Shown here: positions 47,869-60,119 of the stretch, one piece after another
How positions within the stretch are numbered: position 1 is the first letter of the stretch
Layout of the letters: each line of letters starts with the position of its first letter
Assembly: GCA_037013495.1 (NCBI GenBank)
Contig: CM072805.1
Span: 19,928,669 to 19,992,668 of the forward strand
DNA: 64,000 bases
Reading direction: 5' to 3'
Origin: Hippophae tibetana
Taxonomy: Eukaryota > Streptophyta > Magnoliopsida > Rosales > Elaeagnaceae
The notes under the pieces: generated by a model
What the model saw: the letters and a program-made list of their open reading frames with translations, nothing else
What the model was told of the DNA's origin: nothing
The model's database searches: none
Position numbers and translations under genes: made by a program

Positions 47869-48707
47869 AGAGCCATTAACCCAAAACCTTCATTCCTCCT
47901 CAAACTATTATTCAAAGCAAACTATATGGTTATAGTTAGAAGCTGATCCACTATATCAAAAATATAATAGTTTTTTGCTACAATTTCACAAACCTATGCA
48001 ACCCTTATTATTCTTTTCTTATTTAGAGATCATGGTAGAATAAATGATCTCAAGTAGAGCTAGAGAACCCATAAGCCAAGAAACACATCTTCGTAATGAG
48101 GATAGCAACTTTTATGTTGAAGTGGAATGGTCTCTAACTCCAAATTACAAATGTCTGTTCAATCCTTTGAACCCTTACAAGTTCCATAATATTTCTAAGC
48201 TTTCATCTTTTAAAAAATATAGTTTCTACAAAAATGGTTAAACTCATGCTAGTCTATAAATATTCTACTGTTGTTCAAACAATGTCTAGCTTAGATTCAG
48301 AATATATCTTTCTATCTTAGATGATAGAGATCTTAAAAGTTATAGAAGAGATGGCTACAAAGGATTAGATGATCTGCGTGCAATTTGCATAGGATTCTAA
48401 CCTACTTTTCATGCAGGAAAAAATGTGGTGTGTTGTATCACCTTACTTGACTCTAGGTGGACATATTTCATAGATGCAGTCATTACTCAAGTTGAAGTAA
48501 GTCTTAACAATGGTCACATGTTGCTATAAGTTGATTCAAACTTTACTTTGGATTTATCTAGACCAACACACTCATAAAATATCCAGATAAAGATCCAGCT
48601 ATATGGCTCCGATATGATGCCGGTTGAAATTGAAATAGCTAACCATTATACAATGAAATATAGGTTGTAGTCTCGCTTATTTTTCAAGAACGATGACTCT
48701 AAACTAT
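47869..48707 (+). pseudogene. Caulimovirid leader and movement-protein-like remnant
   Basis: After ~170 bp of leader-like DNA, the plus strand from ~48040 shows decayed reading resembling the 30K-type movement protein at the start of caulimovirid polyproteins: a block with CCITLLDSRWTYF, then NFTLDLSRP, then a YTMKYRL segment, in the expected order. It is broken in several places. The similarity call is by eye. Confidence 0.45.
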
Positions 48708-49361
48708 TGTTAGAGTAGTTGGTGTGAAAATATTTTTCAACCCAAGGTACAGACTAATGATCAACTCATGTTAAAACAGTGTTGGAACAATATTATCGAT
48801 AATCTAAAATGAATTGTTTGAGTTGAGTCACGAACTAGGTCACTCTCTTTAAGACATTTTGTGGTTCTGCCTAAATTTATGGAGGCAAACACAGCCTCGT
48901 TGTTCCCAGGATAAAACAGCCTAGAATCTTTGTTTTTTCTATCTCGGAACTTCACTACATTGATGAAAACTAGAATGCTACACCTATAAAAAAATTCTCG
49001 AAAAACTCAAAAGTAATTTAGGATCTTCTTTTTTTTCTTGCAGAGAGAATTTTTTTCTTTGTGATATGAGTTTGCAGATTGTTGTGTTGAAACTGAGAGT
49101 TGAGGCCCTCTATTTATACGTTTTAGAAACTATGTGGCCATTATGATAATAATGGTAATGTTTGGGGATGGAGAGCCTAACAACCATTTTTTTGAGTAAT
49201 GAAGAGTAACGACCATTTTCTGAGTAAAGAAGAGTAACAGCCATTTTCTGAGTAAAGAAGAGTAACAACCATTTTCTGAGTAAAGAAAAGTAACGACCAT
49301 TTAACAGTCATATTCTGAGTAAAAGAAAATAACGACTATTTTTTTGAGTAAAAATGTAACA
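48708..49361 (-). mobile_element. Solo LTR, copia-type, with repeated U3 boxes
   Basis: It starts TGTTAGAGTAG and ends TGTAACA. ACTAT stands on both sides (48703-48707 and 49362-49366). On the minus strand, TATAAATAGAGGGCC (about 49105-49119) is a good TATA box, preceded upstream by tandem boxes. Because a box-like sequence continues just past the right edge, that edge is less sure than the left. No internal region adjoins it. Confidence 0.6.
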
Positions 49362-49380
49362 ACTATTTTTTTGAGTGGAA
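49186..49380. repeat. Tandem ~28-bp boxes, likely U3 enhancer repeats
   Basis: Six or seven copies of ACCATTTTCTGAGTAAAGAA then GAGTAACG or variants. They lie upstream of the minus-strand TATA box of the solo LTR, a position where plant copia elements often carry repeated enhancer boxes. Confidence 0.8.
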
Positions 49381-49437
49381 ACGTATTTTAATAAAAGCAA
49401 TTTCCAAAAAATAAAATGCCACCTCACATACAAGCAT

Positions 49438-49512
49438 ACGTACGCAGCTCGGCACGGCACGACCAGTTGGTCGATCGGTCAGACGGACGACGATGGCAGC
49501 ACGCGCGCGTTT
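49438..49512. other. GC-rich island
   Basis: A 75-bp block rich in CG words (CAGCTCGGCACGGCACGACC, GACGGACGACGATGGCAGCA, CGCGCGCG) within AT-rich repeats. Origin unknown; it may belong to the outer part of a copia LTR. Confidence 0.5.
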
Positions 49513-50117
49513 GGTATCACATTTTCCTAGGTCCTCTCCCCTTTTACCCTCATGGAAAATATATTATGAAAAAGGGCACAAACCCATAGTCCTTCCTAAT
49601 TATGGAAAAATAAGAAGAGATCATTATAGAAATGTCTCAGTTACTTTTCCGAGCCTAATCTACGTATTAAGTTATATTTGATATTTTACTTTATTAGATA
49701 TTGTACTACACTTATATTACACTTGTTACAACCCTATAAATAGGGTTTTATATGTATATTCTAAAACACACAAATTACAATATTAAATCATTTTTTCTTC
49801 TTATTTCTCTATACTCTTAACGTGATATCAACCTCTCATATACCTCTAGAATTTCTATCAAAATTTTGCCTCTCTTCATCATAATAAACCACTATCATCT
49901 ATACTAATCCAATCAAAGTCAAAATAACCCCTCACGCATCACCCAAAATCTATTCCTAGAACCAACGTGCCAACCTACTCTTAGGTTCAACCCGATTAAC
50001 TCAAACCCAGTCCATTCAATCCGGTTCATCAAACCTGGTCTACTCAACTCGGTTTACCAAACCCAATCCATTCAACTCGGTTCACCAGATTTTGTTTTCA
50101 AAGCTCCGATTCATCAC

Positions 50118-51684
50118 TGATGACTCTACGAAAATAGAACCATTAGCACATTTTTTTACTTAATATTTACTTTTTTTATTTAATAAATAATTTTTTTATG
50201 GCTAAAAAAATTAAATTATAAACTTTTTAGTGAAAATATAATTTTTGAAATTTTTTAGGATTTTTCTGAAATTTTTATGGATATTTTATGAATATTTAAC
50301 CTAGGCCTAATCAGAAGTTGCCATGTGGCATTCCATGCAACTGAGGTGCTGACTGGGCAAGCCACACGGATGCCATGCAAGCACAGACAACGAATAACGT
50401 CGGGCCACGTGGGAGGAAGATGAAACATACGCCACGTGTTAGCACGACGTTCAATCCGAGTTCGGAAATGGGTCAATGCACATGCCACGTGTCACCACTC
50501 CATTGCTATGCGTGTTCCACCTGTGCGCCACGTAATCCATTCGCACGAATCATGTCACACCATATGTTGCTGACTCGGAGAGCATTGACTCTAACCGGTC
50601 TCCCATGCCACGCATTGATCCTTGATTCGTCCAATGAATTTCTGATGCCATGTGTCATGATGTGATTGGTTGAAACCGTCAATTTTGCTTTTTTTATCGT
50701 AGCCCTTAATCTGAAGTTGATCGCACTTGAGTTTTATTTAAGCCCATAATCACTCCATAAATCCTAATTAGCCTCCATTAGCATAATATTTGTTAGTTTT
50801 TAGAGCTAAAAAGAGAGAAAAATACAAAAAAAATTAAAGAAACGACACAATTTTGGTGGAGATTCAAGAGGAAATTAATTCCACAATTCAAGAGATTGAT
50901 TCTATTTCATTTTCTTCTCTTTTCTTTATTGATTTTATGTCTTTCTTTATGAAAAATATGACTTTTATGAACACAATTATGTGTAATTAATTTATTATTT
51001 TAAGAATCTTATGAACCCAATTTTCACAATGTGATGATCTAATATTTTTCCCAATTATAATATTAATTTAATTATATTATTTAATTTGATTTTTATATTA
51101 TTAATTGTTTGGCCAACAATTTATCTATAGAGGCAATTAAATAGATTTTAGAAAATTATTTAATTATTTGTTTGGATTAAATAACATGCATAGTTTCTAG
51201 GCAGAGATGTATGATTCTTATGTATGTGATCCATAATTGATGAACTTAATGAGTAGTGTGCAATTTGATTGGCATAAGAGTGTGATTAAATTAATTACTA
51301 TATGATGTGTAGTTTACTTGATAGATGAATACATGTTAGGTTAAATTCAATTGATCATGTAATTAATTGATATTATATTGGAGGGATTTTAGTGATTCAC
51401 ATGTTTAAAAAATTAGGGGGTTAAGTATTCTTAGATATTTTCTCATATATCTTTCTAGTCACAAAATGTGATTTAATTAATTATTGCTATTTACTTTTAG
51501 TTATTTTAATTTTTCTTTCTTAAGATATAAAAACACCAAAAAATTGATTTTTATTATTTTTAGTTTTAAAAATTAGTTTCTAAAAAAATAATCTTCGTGG
51601 GAATGATCCTTACTTATCATTATATTATTTATTACAATACGTATACTTGCGTATTCGTTGCACACATAATTTTTGTAGCAATCA
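50118..51684 (+). mobile_element. Solo LTR, Athila-type, 1567 bp
   Basis: It starts TGATGACTC and ends GCAATCA. An exact 5-bp target duplication ATCAC flanks it (50113-50117 and 51685-51689). Its last 120 bp resemble the end of the nested Athila LTR (TACTTATCAT and TACTTGCG words), so the orientation is plus. It sits in the gag leader of the copia element. No internal sequence adjoins, as expected after LTR-LTR recombination. Confidence 0.85.
50332..50660. promoter_or_regulatory. Cluster of G-box/ABRE-type motifs in the solo LTR
   Basis: CACGTG occurs at 50406-50411, 50433-50438 and 50486-50491, each preceded by GC. CACGTA occurs at 50529 and CATGTG variants near 50332 and 50650. CACGTG is the binding core of plant bZIP and bHLH factors. 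Three exact cores within 86 bp is far more than chance in DNA of this composition. Confidence 0.6.
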
Positions 51685-51829
51685 ATCACCATCCCAGTTG
51701 TTCTCCACTCGTTCATATAAGTTCTAGGCTTGTTTTCAAATCCTCTTTCCATTTTTAAGGTTATTTTTGACATATATAAACTCTTTTATACTGTTCCTTT
51801 ATATTTTCTCTATTATTTCTTTAAAATGG

Positions 51830-53130
51830 ACCGAAATGATGCCCTAAATCAATCTTTACCACCTTTGATGATACTAACTACCTAACCTGAGAACAAGCAA
51901 TGAAGAGTTTCTTGAAAGGACATAAACTATGAAGTTTCATAATTTGTGATATCTCTATACCCATAAAAGAAACCACAGAAACTCACTTCTTATTTTTTGA
52001 CTGTCTTGAAAACTAGGAGAGTAAATATCATCAAATTATTACTTGGTTTTGTAACACCACTCTACTCTCCATCCATGGTGAATTTGGGCGGTTTGACATT
52101 GCCAAGAAAGTTTGGGAATTTCTTAAGGCTCGCTTTACTACCATAGACTTGGCCAATTAATATCAACTTCTGACATATCTTCATACCAAACGTAAAAGGT
52201 TTGATCAAACGATTAACTGATTTTCTCTCTGAGATGTATGCTATTTGGGATCAACTCGCTCTCTCTAAACCAACTTGGACAAAAAAAATTGATGCTGAGA
52301 TGTTTGCAACCTATCGTAATCACCAACGTATTACTATTTTTCTCATGGCTCTCCATGATTGGTTTCAACCTGTTAGGGCCTCCTTACTTCATCGTAATCA
52401 TTTTCCATCCTTAGATACTACTGTGACTGAGCTTCGCTCTAAAGAAAATCGGATGGGGGTTTTCGAAGTTCATCCTACAGATTTTGTTCTTGCCACTCCC
52501 TCTTATTGCCCTAAAAGTGGTTCTAAAGAAGGCTTCAATCAACAACGTTGCACCTACTTTCATAACCCCAATCATGAGCTTCTCACATGTCTCATTCAGG
52601 TATGTATATATTGTCACAAGAAGGGTTCATGACACTTTCAAATAGATTGCTTTTAGAATCCCTTTCGACATCCCCCTCGAAATCCCTTTCAACATGTTTC
52701 AGGTAAAACTAGTAACTTATCTATCATTGCTGCTGTTTCTCAAGATAATCATGACAAATTTACCTTCTCCACTCAAGAACTCGAAGGTCTTTTTAAACAT
52801 GTTTTCTCAAAATCTAGTAATCCTCCTCCTACTGCTTTGTCTCTTACATCAAGTAAATCTTTATGGTATTTTGATTCTACTTGTTATAACCATATGACTC
52901 ATGATACTCACATCTTCTCTCCCACACAATCTTCCATCTCCAAACCTTTAATTCAAACTGCTAATGGTTCGCATATGCATGTTAATGCTATAGGTCAAGT
53001 TTCCACATCTTCTATATCACTTTATGACACCTTTCATATTCCCAACCTTACTCTTAATCTTATCTCTGTTGATCAATTATGTGAACTTGGTCTTACTATT
53101 ACTTTTTCCTCTTCTGGTTATCATGTGTAG
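51830..53130 (+). pseudogene. copia gag and protease remnant
   Basis: 52201-52632 contains FLSEMYAIWDQLALSKPTWT and ends in knuckle-like C-x-x-C spacing (CTYFHNPNHELLTC). 52837-53130 contains LWYFDSTCYNHMTHD at the protease active-site place and NLTLNLISVDQLCELG after it, the usual copia protease tail. Confidence 0.8.
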
Positions 53131-54198
53131 GATCCATAAATAGAACAAATCCTTGGGATAGGCCTTAAGGTTGGACAAATATTTGAACTTATCAACCTTC
53201 ATCTACCCAATTCTCCTCATTCTTCTATTGTTGCTTCTACTACTCCTATCAACCTATGGAATGCTCGTCTAGGCCATACATTTATAGGATGTCTTCATCT
53301 CTTATCATCTTCTGGTAAATTAGGATTTGTTTTTACTTCTAATAATGTAAATTGTTTGCCTTATCAATTGGGAAAACAACCTGCTTTATGTTTTAATAAA
53401 AGTGATTTTACTTCTATCTTCCCTTTTGACTTAATTCATTCTTATGTTTAGGGTCCATCCCCACATCCTACTATATGGGGTGTGTTTACTTTTTCACTTT
53501 ATTTATGATTATTCAAGAATAATATGGATTTTTCTCATGAAACATAGATCTGAATTACCCAAAATTTATAATGATTTTGCCCAAATGGTTAAAACCCAAT
53601 TTTATTAAACTATCAAAGTTCTTATAGCAGATAATGCTATGGAATATAAATAAACAAATTTCTAAAATTTTCTTTGACAAAATGGAAGAGTTAAGTGAAA
53701 ACACAAACATATTCTTAATAATGTTAGCATTATCCTCATTTCTAGTTCTTGGCCTGAACACTTTTGGGGTGAAGCAGCTCTTACGATTGTTTATACCATA
53801 AATTGTGTTCACATGCTTATTATTCACAATCAATCTCTTTATGAGTGTCTCTATAATACTTCACCATCTTATGAATTGCTCAAAGTGTTTGGTTGTGCCT
53901 GTTTTGTTCTTCTTCACCCTCATGAATGCAATAAATTGGAACCTCGTGCTCGTCTTTGTTGTTTCTTAGGGTATGAAATATAATACAATGGCTATCATTG
54001 TTGGGACCCTCTCTCTCAACGATTGTGCATCTCTCGTCATGTCAATTTTTGGGAATATAAAATGGTTTCCTCTATTTCCCCATTTCATGTATCATCTCTT
54101 ACCTCACTCTCATTTTTAATGACCGAACTATTGATCTATTCATACTCCTTACCATATCCTTAAGAGTTCAATTTTGTTACTTTGTAGCACTGTTCATG

Positions 54199-54633
54199 TT
54201 AGGTTTGCCTAGCCTGGTGTATACCACGTTCATTGAGGAAAATTATAAAGGGTCTTGGACTTTGTTCTCTAATCCTTCCATAATACTCACCACCATGATC
54301 TGATTTGATAATTTTAATTTTCTTTCCAAGTTGAAGTTCAAATTCAACTTTGAAAAACTTGAAAACATTAATGGATTGCGACTTCTCATGTATAAAATAT
54401 CGATAACCATACCTAGAGTAATCATCTATGAATGTAACGAAGTATTTTTGTCCATTACATGGAGCCATAGAAAATGGACCACATTTATTAATATATATAA
54501 GTTTCAAGATGTCTATAGTTCTCTCAACACCTAATTTTTTAACATCTATTCGATTCCCCTTGATGCACTCAACATAAACTTGAAAGTTTATCAAATCTTG
54601 GAGTTCAAGAATTTCATCTAACACAAGCCTCAC
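54199..54633 (-). pseudogene. copia integrase piece
   Basis: Contains FVTFIDDYSRYGYRYFIHEK and KIIKSDHGGEYYGR, the first two acidic positions of the copia integrase core. Confidence 0.8.
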
Positions 54634-56547
54634 AATTTTCTGGTTAGAGATATGACCTAAATGTTTATACCATAAGGTGGCAGAATTCTCACTTAATTTT
54701 CACTTTGTACCACGTGAAAATTTTCATAGTATTTCATTATAGGAACTAAAAACATCAGCATATATAGATTATCAATTAAAGAACTGGAACCAATGAAATT
54801 TGAATTTTGATAGACTAAATTTATTATTTCTAAAAGAATAAGAAAATCCCGATTTGTTCAAACTAGAAATAGAAATTAAATTCCGTAAAAGATTGTGCAA
54901 CAAATTTCTCAAACAAATCCAAATAAAATCTAGTTTTCAAATATAATCTAAAAGTTCTTTAGCCTCTAATGTAACTTTATTGTCGTCACTCATAAAGATG
55001 AATCTTTCAGCATTATTTGACATTTGGCTTCACAAGTAACCCTATATAGATATACTTATGTAAGTAGTAACACTAGAATCTTCCCACCAAGTATCCTTAG
55101 GAGTGAAAGCTAAATTGAATTCTAAACAAATTAAAGTTAGAAGTATACCCTTCTTTACATATCACGCGATGTACTTGGAACATTAATTCTTCATGTGTCC
55201 CAACTTCTTATAGAAATAGCAGAAAAAATCGTCATCCTGCTTCTTTTATTTATTTTGCTCATAAGAGCCTTCCACAACAACCATAACTCTCTCCCCTTTC
55301 TTATTCTAAGAGGTTTAGGCCAAGTGAGCACATTCAATCTTATATCATTGCTACCTCTCTTCTTCTTACACATTGTGAGATATAAGTTCATTGAGAAATC
55401 ATTTATCCTTTTGAGTGTTATAACTCACTCTAAATTGCCCAAAGTGTGCAAGAAAATAGATCAAAACCAAGTGCACGAGCAAGTCCTTGGACAACTTCAA
55501 CTTTACCAACTTGAGTTTTGATGCGAGATGTGACATATCCATGATGTACTCTTTTATGTTCCCTTTGCCCTTATACTTTATCATGACGAGTTCATCCAAA
55601 CGGTTACTCGCCTTCAATTTTTCATTCTTCAGAAAATATTGCTCAATTTCTTTCAAGAACTTTTTAGTGATTTTGTTTTCGATAATAGAGCCCTAAAACA
55701 CTTTTGAAATAGAGAATTTCATGATCATCATGCACATTTGGTTAGATTGATCCCATTTTTCAATTTTAACCTCATTAAGATTTTTTGGAGTAGCAATAGG
55801 TCGATCCCATTGGAGCAAGATCCAATTTCATACAATTAAAGGTAATCTCCACAATTTCTTTCCATATTTTGAAGTTTATCCTACTCAACATTGCGAGGTT
55901 GTTGACTTGGATAAAAACGTTCGTAGCAGTTGCAACATAAACTATATAGAGAACAAAATAAACAAGCATACTCACATCTAACAAGCATGAAGTAGAAATG
56001 AATCCAAACATGAACAAATAATTTGAATCATGATCTATTTTAAAATACTTAGCATACCATTAATTCCTAATCTTTTGGACATGAAAATTAACTGTAAGCA
56101 ATACTTTCAATGTAATGATCAAATATTGACTATTAATTATGTTAAATAATAGCATTTCTTTGGTTCAATTATTTCTCACATAAAAATAAATAATTAAATA
56201 TTTTTATAATCATCACGCATTTAATTGAAAATATTTCACTAACTAGGCAAAATAATAAAACAACTACATAAAAAAAGAAGTTATAAAAAATTAATAATAT
56301 CAAAACTATGATATTTCAAATAAGATTGATGATTTAAATCCCAAAAAAAATTATCTTAAAAATAAACAATAAATTAATTGACAAAATGTAGAAATTAAAG
56401 GAAGATATTTTAATCCCAAATTAAAAAAAATCTTAAAATTTTAAAATTCAAGGAATTTCACACAAAGCAGATTCTATTTAAACACCACAAGAATATAATA
56501 TTCACAATTCTTAATAATCTGACTAGGATGACTTCTCTAATACCACT

Positions 56548-57034
56548 TGTTAGAATCAAATCATATTGAAAGCTATAATTATATTCTAGATGCAAAATTT
56601 CTAGAATAGAATGCCAAAAATCCTAGAATCTACATCATGCTAGATTATTAAGGATTTATTGACTCAAGTAAGATACTTGGATTCATTGAGAATGATCGTC
56701 TATTGTTGTGAAAATTCTACTATAATCTATCACGAATGGATGAACATGAATGAGAAGGTGGTTTGTGATCTTTCTCAACCAAACTACCTTAGTTTTTCAA
56801 TGGGATTGTTTTCTTTATATATCTTTATATATTTCTCAATAAGGATTCTCATAATCCCTTAATTATGGTAAAAAATGGATAACAAACTAATAAATCCCCT
56901 ATCAATTTGAGCAATATATGGAATTAATAAAATTAGACTACTTAGTTTAAACCCATTAAATTAAATAATTAAAATAATTAAGGAATGAAAATAGTTATTG
57001 CCTAATTTAGTATAAGAAACATGATTTCCTAACA
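56548..57034 (-). repeat. 5' LTR of the minus-strand copia element
   Basis: Six-base inverted ends TGTTAG/CTAACA and the neighbouring primer site define it. The right edge abuts the caulimovirid RNase H piece, so the element landed in the viral copy. Confidence 0.8.
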
Positions 57035-58140
57035 AAACTCTCTAATATTCAATTTCTTAGATGGTTAGATCGGTTTAAAAGTATTAGTGAATAGAGTGGG
57101 AACATCAAGGAGAACACAATGTCTTAGCAAATTATCTATCAAGAATCAGCAAGTGATCATTATTTAGTATATATGATAGCAGTTCTAATAACCAAAATTC
57201 AAAAAATTAGAGGAGAAGAATTCTTCCACCATTAATTCTTCCTCTACCAGGTAGACTTTGGGAACTTAGAAGTGATTATTAAATAATGACAAGATCTATT
57301 GAAGGGCTTTCAAAAGATATTTAGAACATGATACTTGAAAGGTTATAAGCGAACTACAAGAGAAATTAGGGCATAAATATTAATAAATAATCTTAACATC
57401 GAAACCAGTAGAAGAATCCTCCTAATTTTTTTAAAAATGATCCAAATCTAAGAAGTGTCATACACCAAATGTTTGTACCTATAAAAACCTGGACATTTGA
57501 AGCCATGAAAGTAAATGGACACCGTTTCTTTGAAGCAAATATTGATTCAATCACTTATATTGAACCCCAATATTTTCTGTCTTTGGGATCAAGGAAAAAT
57601 CTTATATCTCAAAAGACTACTTACCCTAATCTTTCAAGATATTAATCAATTTATCCTTAAACAATAATCACTGTTCAACTAATAGATACATGGGATAAGA
57701 GAACTCCTTCACAAGTTATCCCATTAAATCATTATTGTGATATTCCATGGAAAGACTACAATTATCAATAGGACTCACGTTCAACCCTATGATAAGAAAT
57801 AAGCAAATATTATTGGAACCGATTTTACATCTCAATCCCAATGCTCTACTCTTACAAAGACATGATAATAATTTGAGACATTGATGATGACATCCCAACT
57901 CCAATGTTAGTTTGGACTGAGAGTACACCAAATGACATTAATTTAAAAGATCTAGATGTTAAATATGGTAAAAGAGAAATATTGGCTAAATGATGGATGG
58001 GACTAATTAAGATCAATCATAAAAGCTTAATGGGATTTAACATAAAGTTGAAAATATTCTTTTATCTTTATTATACATGTTTATATCTTAAGTATTAAAT
58101 GTATGGTTATTATTATTACATGTAACATAAAATCTACTTT
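57035..58140 (+). pseudogene. Caulimovirid RNase H end and downstream frame remnant
   Basis: At 57109-57150 the plus strand reads GEHNVLANYLSRIS, close to the conserved end of caulimovirid RNase H (GxxNVLADxLSR). The stretch to ~58040 has decayed coding-like sequence I cannot place, and from 58086 it matches the left end of the nest. It is broken in several places. The alternative is a Ty3/gypsy RNase H end, but those usually read VADALSR. Confidence 0.45.
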
Positions 58141-58448
58141 AGAATTAAGTTGATTAATAATTAAATTATTAATCAATTAAATTGAATTGTTGATAATAAA
58201 ATTATACATAAGTACTCAATTGTTCTTACATTCAAATTTTGTAAATTAAAAAAAGAAGTATTTTTATCAAAGTGCAATTAATCGATGCTCATATCATATT
58301 AAAAGGTTCTCTCTTTTATGAAGATCTCTCTCCAATAGGTTTATTTAGGGATTTTTATCTTTTATCACCAATCTTGTTGGTTTATTTTGTCACTTTTGAT
58401 TCTATGAAAGTCAGATCTAGTATGTTTTGTATCTTTGAAGGTTATTCA

Positions 58449-58990
58449 TGTTGAAAGTTTATAAGATATGGATATAATTAACCTAGGGGGGTAAATAGGT
58501 TATTTTTAATTTTTGTCAATTTGTAACTTAATAATCTAAACAAGGTGGCCATGCATACAATCTCCTGTAAAAATAAAGTACGGAAATAAATTAATAACAT
58601 ACGATATTTTTAGGTGGAAACAACCTAAGCCACAACCATGACCTAAGAGGAAAATCATCGGTCCACCTGACCACCTAAATTTCTACTATGAAAATCAAAT
58701 CTTCAAGTATAAACTTAGTCCTAAGCTACCCTCCCTAGGATACTTCCCCCAATGTACCTTACTTATGAGCCCCTGCTCTGTTTTCACAGTTTCCAATATT
58801 AGCGTGAGCGGTTTCCAAACCAACATTCCAATAAGCTTTCCACCAATCAGATACGTTCCCGAATTAACTGCAAAATAGTTAGCACAAAAACACAAGTGTT
58901 TGTGTATGTTCTAGAATAGATTTAGCAATAAATAATCCAAACTAGATTATTCAAAATATATGTCACTTAAATCAAATCAACTAGTAAACC
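58449..58990 (-). repeat. Partial 3' LTR of the SIRE-like element
   Basis: Matches 61775-62320 closely over ~540 bp (for example ATGTACCTTACTTATGAGCC and AATCAACTAGTAAA), then joins integrase sequence directly. Confidence 0.8.
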
Positions 58991-59144
58991 CTATTTTTCC
59001 TTTTAACTACTCCATTTTTTGAGGTATGATAAGAGTAGAGAATTCATGAAAGATACCATGTTCTTTGTAGAAATCAACATACTTGGTATTTCCATGGTAT
59101 ATTCTTAATCTCTTAATGGTTACTATTTTGTCACCTGCTTTAAC

Positions 59145-59798
59145 CTACACTCTTTTACAATATGAGATAAAGAACTCAAAAGCATCTGACTTGTCTCTAA
59201 GAAAGTCTACCCACGTATAGCAAGAAAATTCATCTACTACAACTATGATATATTTCTTACCTCCAATACTTTCTGCTCTCATAGGACCCATAAGGTCAAT
59301 ATGTATCAATTCCAATACTCTGTTTATATTTATACTCCTAATCTTCTTATGAGAAATTCTAGTTTGTTTACCCAATTGACATGGTCCATATACAGGTGTT
59401 TCAGTTTTTGAGAGAATAGGTAAACCACACATAGTCCCAGTTTTACTTAATCTAACCAAATCTTTAAAATTCATATGATCTAGATTTTCGTGCCATAAGG
59501 TAGTTGAGTCATTGCTAGCTAGGTTACATGTTACTGTGAGTGATGTATCAATACAATAATAATTGTCATGTGATATGATTCCCTTAATCATACATTCCCC
59601 ATTTTGATCTAATACAATACAGTGATTGTTTGTAAATTGCACATTAAAATAACTGTCACATATTTGACTTATGCTAATAAAGTTTTCCTTAAGTCCTTCC
59701 ACGTATAAAACTTCATCAAGTTTAGGGATACCCTCTATTTGAACAGAGCTTTTTCGAATAATTTTAGATGTTTTACCATCACCAAAGGTAACTATCAT
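59145..59798 (-). pseudogene. GAG-pre-integrase and integrase core, copia
   Basis: A 217-codon open stretch: the protease tail (YVEGLKENFISISQICD), the GAG-pre-integrase part with TLWHENLDHMNFKDLVRLSK, and the start of the integrase core (ELIHIDLMGPMRAESIGGKK, VVVDEFSCYTWVDFL). Confidence 0.85.
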
Positions 59799-60119
59799 TT
59801 CATTGTATTCCTTAAAGGTTTAAAACAAATAAGGATTTTCTGTCATGTGTCTAAAACATCCACTATCAAAATACCAAGTGGTATTGGATTTAGCTTTAAA
59901 CGCTATATGGGCCATGAAGCAGTGCAACTAAGATTTCTTAACCCATCTTTTTTTAATTTTGGACATTTGAGTTACCGGTTTCTTATGTTCCTCTTTTTGT
60001 GTAGTTCTTGCAATAAAAACTTTACGTTTTGAATTTTTTTTAGGTGTCCTAGAAACATTGTACTCATGATAGAATCATAAGTATAAATAAACCTACATTT
60101 AGGTCTAATGTGTCATTTC

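Larger units (their letters stand above)
49552..54185 (+). mobile_element. Ty1/copia element (plus), broken, with nested solo LTR
   Basis: A 5' LTR candidate (about 49552-49819) contains CCCTATAAATAGGGTTTT, the promoter core of many plant copia LTRs, and is followed by a decayed primer site (TGATATCAACC). Then come gag (51830-52680), protease (52840-53130), and GAG-pre-integrase and integrase (53200-54160). RT and RNase H are not seen and no 3' LTR is clear. The coding part carries several breaks. A ~1.6-kb solo LTR interrupts the gag leader. Confidence 0.75.
54190..57034 (-). mobile_element. Ty1/copia element (minus), truncated
   Basis: The 5' LTR is 56548-57034 (487 bp; TGTTAG to CTAACA). 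On the minus strand it is followed by TGGTATTAGAG, a primer-site form. gag pieces lie at 55190-56017 and a GAG-pre-integrase/integrase piece at 54199-54633. RT, RNase H and 3' LTR are absent, so only the first half remains. The coding parts are broken. Confidence 0.75.
30800..58140 (+). mobile_element. Fossil caulimovirid (plant pararetrovirus) copy, split by later insertions
   Basis: Outside the nested LTR elements, the remaining pieces run in virus order on the plus strand: a non-coding part with TATA-like ATAAATA near 31013 (30800-31100), a leader and movement-protein-like part (47869-48707), and an RNase H end plus further decayed frame (57035-58140). A ~55-bp sequence at 30833-30887 recurs at 58086-58140 with about 83% identity, fitting a circular genome integrated with terminal overlap. 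The copy is broken: large insertions split it and the coding parts carry many small breaks. Its age exceeds that of every element inside it. The genus is not assigned. Confidence 0.5.

Noticed and set aside
48761-48955. 64-codon minus-strand frame as a gene
   Set aside because: It lies inside the solo LTR, downstream of its TATA box, with no family features.
56659-56862. 67-codon frame
   Set aside because: Inside a copia LTR; no supporting features.
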